Shown here piece after piece: positions 6,011 through 9,399 of a stretch of DNA of 9,399 bases. Made by a program: the position numbers and the translations under genes. Numbering within the stretch: the first letter of the stretch is position 1; each line of letters starts with the position of its first letter. The notes beneath the pieces were generated by a model, which worked only from the letters and a program-made list of their open reading frames with translations, was not told the origin of the DNA and ran no database searches. The DNA is from Dehalococcoidia bacterium UBA6627. GTDB lineage: Bacteria; Chloroflexota; Dehalococcoidia; UBA2979. The stretch covers positions 1-9,399 of the forward strand of contig DKLZ01000058.1 of assembly GCA_002455955.1 (NCBI GenBank). The letters are read 5' to 3'.

Positions 6011-7180
6011 GCCACGAGCAAAGCGTGAAAGGCGCTCCAACGCTTCGTCCAGACGATCATCAGATAATGTCAGCGAAATGCGAATATAGCCCTCGCCCGC
6101 ATCACCGTAGGAAGATCCTGGTGTCAGCACTACACCAGTTTCCTTAACCACACGTTCAGCATAATCTGCTGAGTTCGTTTCCCCTATCGGAAGACCTGCC
6201 CAGACATAGAGTGACGCTTTCGGTGACTCAACTCGAAGGCCAAGTTCTTGGAGTACTTGGACCGCGCGGTCACGGCGCCGTTGATATATAACGTTATGTG
6301 AACTAATGGCATCACGAGGATCATCAAGTGCCGTGATCGCCATCTGCTGAATCGCCTGCGGTAAACCACTATCCATGTTCGTCTTGATGCGTGTTAACGC
6401 ATCAATAACCTCTGCATTACCAACAGCCATTGCAACGCGCCATCCTGTCATATTAAAGGTTTTCGAAAGTGAATTGAATTCAATTGCCACATCGATAGCA
6501 CCCTCTACTTCGAGTATCGATGGTGCTATATATCCGTCATAAGTAACGTCCGCATACGCGAGATCATGGGCAATTACTACATCGTGCTTCTTTGCCCAAG
6601 CGACCGCCTCTTCGAAAAAGGAAATGCTGGCAAGTGCACCGGTCGGATTATTCGGATAATTCAGCCAGAGAATTCTTGCCTTCTCTGCGTCATCCGAACT
6701 CACATCCTCAAAGTTGGGAAGCCATCCATTCTCCTCAGAAAGAGGAAGTTTTACGGAATGCCCTCCTGCAAACATTGTTGCAACTTCATAAACGGGATAA
6801 CCCGGATCCGTAATCAGTGAAACGTCGCCTGCATCAATTAAGCAAAGTGGAAGATGGGCTATACCTTCTTTCGATCCGATCAAAGCTATGATTTCCGTTG
6901 CTGAATCGAGAGTGACGCCGTGCCGTGTTGCATACCAGCGCCCGATCGCATCACGTAACTCTGGCAATCCTTCAGATTCTGGATAACGATGATTTACCGG
7001 ATCCTCTGCAGCCTCTTGGAGTCGAGCAATGAGATGCATTGGAGTTGGAAGATCTGGGTCGCCGATGCCAAGGGAAATTACATCGATACCTTGAGCCTGT
7101 TTATCCTCGATCATCTTCGAAATCGCAGCGAAGAGATAAGGAGGTAGTTGTTGAACACGTTTTGCAAGCCGCATAAACAT
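5996..7180 (-). CDS. dapL: LL-diaminopimelate aminotransferase (DapL)
   Basis: A PLP enzyme that transfers the amino group of glutamate to tetrahydrodipicolinate, giving LL-diaminopimelate directly without acylated intermediates, on the way to lysine and peptidoglycan. The 394-aa length fits fold-type I aminotransferases. Visible features: the N-terminal substrate region SLGIGDPDLPTP (36-47), HRYPESEG (64-71), IGSKEGIAHL (101-110), NYPNNPTG (174-181), the PLP-phenol-contacting Asp and Tyr in HDLAYAD (205-211), the Schiff-base Lys240 in SLSKTFNMTGWR (237-248), and the carboxylate-binding Arg367 in GYIRIS. The GSKEGIAH and DPGYPVY segments favour DapL over other aminotransferases. Two start ATGs (7180 and 7174) are both possible. 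It lies 68 bases after the GNAT gene and is in the same strand block as dapF, its pathway partner, which supports the call. Confidence 0.88.
   Translation of the reverse strand: MFMRLAKRVQQLPPYLFAAISKMIEDKQAQGIDVISLGIGDPDLPTPMHLIARLQEAAEDPVNHRYPESEGLPELRDAIGRWYATRHGVTLDSATEIIALIGSKEGIAHLPLCLIDAGDVSLITDPGYPVYEVATMFAGGHSVKLPLSEENGWLPNFEDVSSDDAEKARILWLNYPNNPTGALASISFFEEAVAWAKKHDVVIAHDLAYADVTYDGYIAPSILEVEGAIDVAIEFNSLSKTFNMTGWRVAMAVGNAEVIDALTRIKTNMDSGLPQAIQQMAITALDDPRDAISSHNVIYQRRRDRAVQVLQELGLRVESPKASLYVWAGLPIGETNSADYAERVVKETGVVLTPGSSYGDAGEGYIRISLTLSDDRLDEALERLSRFARGETVL
6384..6405. repeat. Hairpin with 9-bp perfect stem in dapL
   Basis: TTGATGCGT (6384-6392), loop GTTA, ACGCATCAA (6397-6405). 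It encodes residues 259-266 (IDALTRIK). Confidence 0.7.
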
Positions 7181-7196
7181 CCATTCACAAATTCAA

Positions 7197-7224
7197 CTTG
7201 AGCAAACGCTCTTGAGTACTTGAG
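7197..7224. repeat. Three CTTGAG direct repeats in the dapL leader
   Basis: CTTGAG occurs at 7197-7202, 7211-7216 and 7219-7224 in the 68-base gap between the GNAT gene and dapL. The unequal spacing (14 and 8) argues against a classic tandem operator. No promoter is evident; dapL may be read through from upstream. Confidence 0.3.
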
Positions 7225-7248
7225 CTCGATTCAGAGAGTCTTGGGAAG

Positions 7249-8121
7249 TTAGCGCCAACCGCCAAATCTTGCCTTGACTCCCGATTTACGTCTCTCTGCT
7301 TTCATTTGGATAATCGCTTCTTCATCTGTACTGCGTCTGTATTCGATGCCACCTATCCCGGCACGGAATCCCGCGTTCGAACAAACACGTAATGCTTGTT
7401 TAATATCCGGACGGACACGTATCACTGCTCTCCGAGCATCCTGAGTAGTCAGTTGATAAGCAGCAGCATCTAACATCAATCGTCCATATCCATTATTCCA
7501 ATGATCTGACGCGATCACGACATCAAAAATGATGCCGGTCCCTGCTTCCACTGGACCGTTAATCGCAAATCCAACAATTACTCCATCATCTTCGAGAATT
7601 CCAATCCAAGAACTGGAATCGAGGTAGTGATTAAATGTCCCAGAGCCTTGAACCAGATCGCCGTACCCGTCTGTCCAAATTTCAAACATTTTTTCAACAT
7701 CGTCATCAACAGCTTGGCGTAGCTGCATGTGGTCAGGGATCTCAGGAACTGCCTCCGGTTCGAGGCTTGGATGGGTCATACCGAGCCATTCGGCAAAAAA
7801 CTCAAAGTGCGCGTCATCCAGAAGCGGCTGGATCCAGTCACGATCGCGCACTTGAACCATGTCCATCGAAATAAAATCAACACCGGACTCTTTTATTTCA
7901 GGTCGGAGTTCATCGAACATCGGTTGAAAGTGTTGACGCATCGAATCGAGGCTTGTGAATTGCCAGTACAGTGCAACTTCGCCCATCTGTGGCACGAGAG
8001 CCAGCGAACCAACATCGGCAGCGACTGATGTCACCCCTGGTAGCTCAATCAACTCTGCCCAGTCGTTGTCCTGCATCGGCGTGTTACGCATCGCCATCAC
8101 TTGGTTTTCTATCTCTGTCAT
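7249..8121 (-). CDS. GNAT-family N-acetyltransferase with a degenerate N-terminal half
   Basis: A 290-aa cytoplasmic protein. The C-terminal domain (about 132-262) is a GNAT fold: LRQAVDDDVEKMFEIW (134-149), the acetyl-CoA motif A FDVVIASDHWNNGYGRLML (199-217) with the usual G-x-G loop as NNGYG, and the CSNAGFR segment (247-253) near its end. The N-terminal 120 residues resemble the end of a second, degraded GNAT domain (around LEPVL-like IQPLLDDAHFEFFAEWLGM, 97-115), which suggests a tandem-GNAT origin. The substrate cannot be told. Its ATG overlaps the dapF stop by four bases (ATGA), so the two are translationally coupled. DapL-type diaminopimelate synthesis uses no acyl intermediate, so this is not DapH or DapD in disguise; the location may reflect co-expression only. 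Confidence 0.85.
   Translation of the reverse strand: MTEIENQVMAMRNTPMQDNDWAELIELPGVTSVAADVGSLALVPQMGEVALYWQFTSLDSMRQHFQPMFDELRPEIKESGVDFISMDMVQVRDRDWIQPLLDDAHFEFFAEWLGMTHPSLEPEAVPEIPDHMQLRQAVDDDVEKMFEIWTDGYGDLVQGSGTFNHYLDSSSWIGILEDDGVIVGFAINGPVEAGTGIIFDVVIASDHWNNGYGRLMLDAAAYQLTTQDARRAVIRVRPDIKQALRVCSNAGFRAGIGGIEYRRSTDEEAIIQMKAERRKSGVKARFGGWR
7805..7853. repeat. Nested inverted repeats in the GNAT gene
   Basis: AAGTGCGCG (7805-7813) pairs with CGCGCACTT (7845-7853), and inside them ATCCAG (7816-7821) pairs with CTGGAT (7828-7833). Allowing one bulged A extends the outer stem by two more pairs. It covers residues about 90-106. Confidence 0.65.
7868..7899. repeat. Inverted repeat in the GNAT gene, 9-bp arms
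   Basis: GAAATAAAA (7868-7876) and TTTTATTTC (7891-7899) are perfect reverse complements around 14 bases. On the minus strand it encodes PEIKES to FIS (about residues 74-85). Confidence 0.65.
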
Positions 8122-8993
8122 TGCTGCAACACCGCCTCAAAAACCTTAGTCGCCGGACCAGACAAGGAAATCATCCCTTTGCCTGGCCATTCGATACGAA
8201 GAACCCCGCCGGGAAGTGCAACTTCAACATCGTCATCAACTACACCTCGTAATCGGGCAGCGACTACTGCCGCACATGCCCCCGACCCACAAGCTTGGGT
8301 TTCCCCAACTCCACGCTCCCAGACACGCATTGAAAGACTCGTCCGATCTTGAACACGCACCACTTCATAATTAGTACGGTTAGAAAACATCGGATGGCAC
8401 TCTACCAAAGGACCTGCACTATGAAGTGGATAGTCTTGTAAAGATTCCTCAAGAAAACGCACTGCGTGCGGATTTCCCATTGATATCAGAGTGACCGGAA
8501 ATGTCTCCCGAAAGTTCTCGTCACTAATGCTAATTGAGAAATCGGTAACAGGAGGCTCCGTTTCGATCTCAACACCGACACTAGTCAAATCAAATTCAGG
8601 AGGTGGTAATGTCACTCGAACGTCACAAACCCACCCATCAGCGTCTGTTACTGCCTCGGTTTGAATAACGCCACTTAGTGTTTCAACTGTCATCAATCCG
8701 TCTAATGAGGTTAACAGCTGTCGATCGAAGCAATATTTTACAAAGCAGCGAATACCGTTAACACACATTTCCGCTTCAGAACCATCCGCGTTAATAATCC
8801 TCATTCGACGGTCAGCTAGTTCAGAAGGAAGCACCAGGATCATTCCATCAGCGCCAACGCCATGATGACGATCACAGGCCCAAACTACGAAATCTGCCAA
8901 AGAATCATTACCACTTGGAAAATCGGGTAGTGGTTCTAGCACGAGAAAGTCGTTGCCCGCACCATGCATCTTCCAGAACGCGGCTTCGACCAT
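8118..8993 (-). CDS. dapF: Diaminopimelate epimerase (DapF)
   Basis: A cofactor-independent racemase that converts LL- to meso-diaminopimelate using two cysteines as acid and base. The start was taken at the ATG at 8993, giving 291 aa, because the family begins close to FWKMHGAGNDF (6-16); the in-frame ATG at 9062 would add 23 residues that do not fit the family and would overlap miaA. Motifs: first active Cys77 in AEMCVNGIRC (74-83), SMGNPHAV (171-178), SNRTNYEVV (204-212), WERGVGETQACGSGAC (225-240) with the second active Cys235. The residue after Cys77 is Val where Gly is usual. It begins four bases after the miaA stop with no Shine-Dalgarno, so it is probably translated by coupling, and it overlaps the GNAT start. 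Function is confident. Confidence 0.95.
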   Translation of the reverse strand: MVEAAFWKMHGAGNDFLVLEPLPDFPSGNDSLADFVVWACDRHHGVGADGMILVLPSELADRRMRIINADGSEAEMCVNGIRCFVKYCFDRQLLTSLDGLMTVETLSGVIQTEAVTDADGWVCDVRVTLPPPEFDLTSVGVEIETEPPVTDFSISISDENFRETFPVTLISMGNPHAVRFLEESLQDYPLHSAGPLVECHPMFSNRTNYEVVRVQDRTSLSMRVWERGVGETQACGSGACAAVVAARLRGVVDDDVEVALPGGVLRIEWPGKGMISLSGPATKVFEAVLQQ

Positions 8994-8997
8994 GAAT

Positions 8998-9399
8998 TCA
9001 GCGTACGTGAGAGAGTGCTTTTTCCTCAATAGCTGTGAGAACATTGTCGTGAATTCTCGCATCCAACCAGTGGATGCGAGAATCGTCTTTACGAAACCAA
9101 GTACCTTGCATTCTGATCAATCGATGCGTCTCTGATTGGGTACGCAACAAAGCTTGATCACTGCTCCAGTTACCTTCGATCACCTGAAGAGCTTCGGCAT
9201 AACCAATAGAGCGCAACGCTTCGAATCGATCCCCGTATCTCATAACGAGACTGCGAGTCTCCTCTAAGAGCCCGGCATCGTACATCTCAGTAGCACGTCG
9301 ATCGGCACGCTCATAGAGCAAGGACCGTGGCCACTGAAGTCCCACAGCAGTCCAAGTAAAATTTGGTGGATCGCGGCGCAGTGATGGTACTGGTGCGTT
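8998..9399 (-). CDS. miaA: tRNA dimethylallyltransferase MiaA, C-terminal part
   Basis: MiaA adds a dimethylallyl group to N6 of A37 in tRNAs that read codons starting with U. Only the last 133 residues lie in the window; the gene runs off the right edge and the N-terminal P-loop domain is not seen. Recognisable landmarks are LRRDPPNF near the edge, then GLQWPRSLLYERADRRATEMYDAGLLEE, followed by SIGYAEALQVIEG and a TRTQ-like segment RTQSETHRLIRMQGTWFRKD, all in the usual order. An internal GTG at 9345 is not the start, because homology continues upstream of it. The 3' end carries a perfect 13-bp inverted repeat (9053-9083). It is the first visible gene of the miaA-dapF-GNAT-dapL-hflX series. 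Confidence 0.93.
   Translation of the reverse strand, partial: NAPVPSLRRDPPNFTWTAVGLQWPRSLLYERADRRATEMYDAGLLEETRSLVMRYGDRFEALRSIGYAEALQVIEGNWSSDQALLRTQSETHRLIRMQGTWFRKDDSRIHWLDARIHDNVLTAIEEKALSHVR
9053..9083. repeat. Perfect 13-bp hairpin in miaA
   Basis: ATTCTCGCATCCA (9053-9065), loop ACCAG, TGGATGCGAGAAT (9071-9083). In the coding frame it gives SRIHWLDARIH. No T-run follows on either strand and the gene continues through it, so it is not an ordinary terminator, although it lies only 53 bases before the miaA stop and 60 before the dapF start. Confidence 0.92.

Noticed and set aside
8118..9062. Longer dapF starting at the ATG at 9062
   Set aside because: The extra 23 residues overlap the end of miaA and do not resemble the start of the DapF family, which begins close to the F-x-K-M-H-G-x-G-N-D-F segment.
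1..9399. tRNA, rRNA, CRISPR, transposase or attachment sites
   Set aside because: No T-loop motif, repeat-spacer array, transposase-like protein or terminal repeats were seen on either strand.

Overview
The window holds eight genes in two opposing blocks plus one divergent gene, and it is almost entirely coding. The content is chromosomal housekeeping: tRNA modification, lysine/diaminopimelate synthesis, a ribosome-associated GTPase, a methyltransferase and an ABC-transporter permease. There is no mobile element, CRISPR array, tRNA or rRNA. A DapL-type diaminopimelate pathway, a THUMP-like methyltransferase, an FtsX-type permease with a very large extracytoplasmic domain and moderate GC content together suggest an uncultured bacterium of the Chloroflexota (SAR202/Dehalococcoidia-like). 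This is inference; no marker gene here fixes the taxonomy.

Layout. Positions 9-2066 (minus strand) encode an FtsX-family permease whose frame closes 8 bases from the window edge, before the second half expected of this architecture. Positions 2067-2432 are a divergent intergenic region. Positions 2433-4674 (plus strand) form a tight three-gene unit: a 71-aa acidic protein, a 277-aa protein I do not recognise, and a THUMP-like SAM-dependent methyltransferase. This unit converges on hflX with a 4-base stop-codon overlap. Positions 9399-4671 (minus strand) carry miaA (3' part only), dapF, a GNAT acetyltransferase, dapL and hflX. The first three are packed or overlapping, a 68-base gap precedes dapL, and about 70 bases separate dapL from the reach of the hflX frame.

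How the genes work together. DapL makes LL-diaminopimelate from tetrahydrodipicolinate in one step, and DapF epimerises it to the meso form, so the two are consecutive enzymes for lysine and cell-wall precursors. MiaA and HflX act on translation and are often neighbours in bacteria. The GNAT protein is not needed by the acyl-free DapL route and is probably unrelated to it.

Most unusual signals. (1) Coding sequences contain many more long inverted repeats than chance predicts, including a perfect 17-bp pair in the permease gene and perfect 13-bp pairs in miaA and the methyltransferase gene. (2) The conserved N-terminus of HflX is encoded in frame upstream of the first ATG, but that stretch has no ATG, GTG or TTG, so hflX either starts at a non-canonical codon or carries a frameshift near its 5' end.
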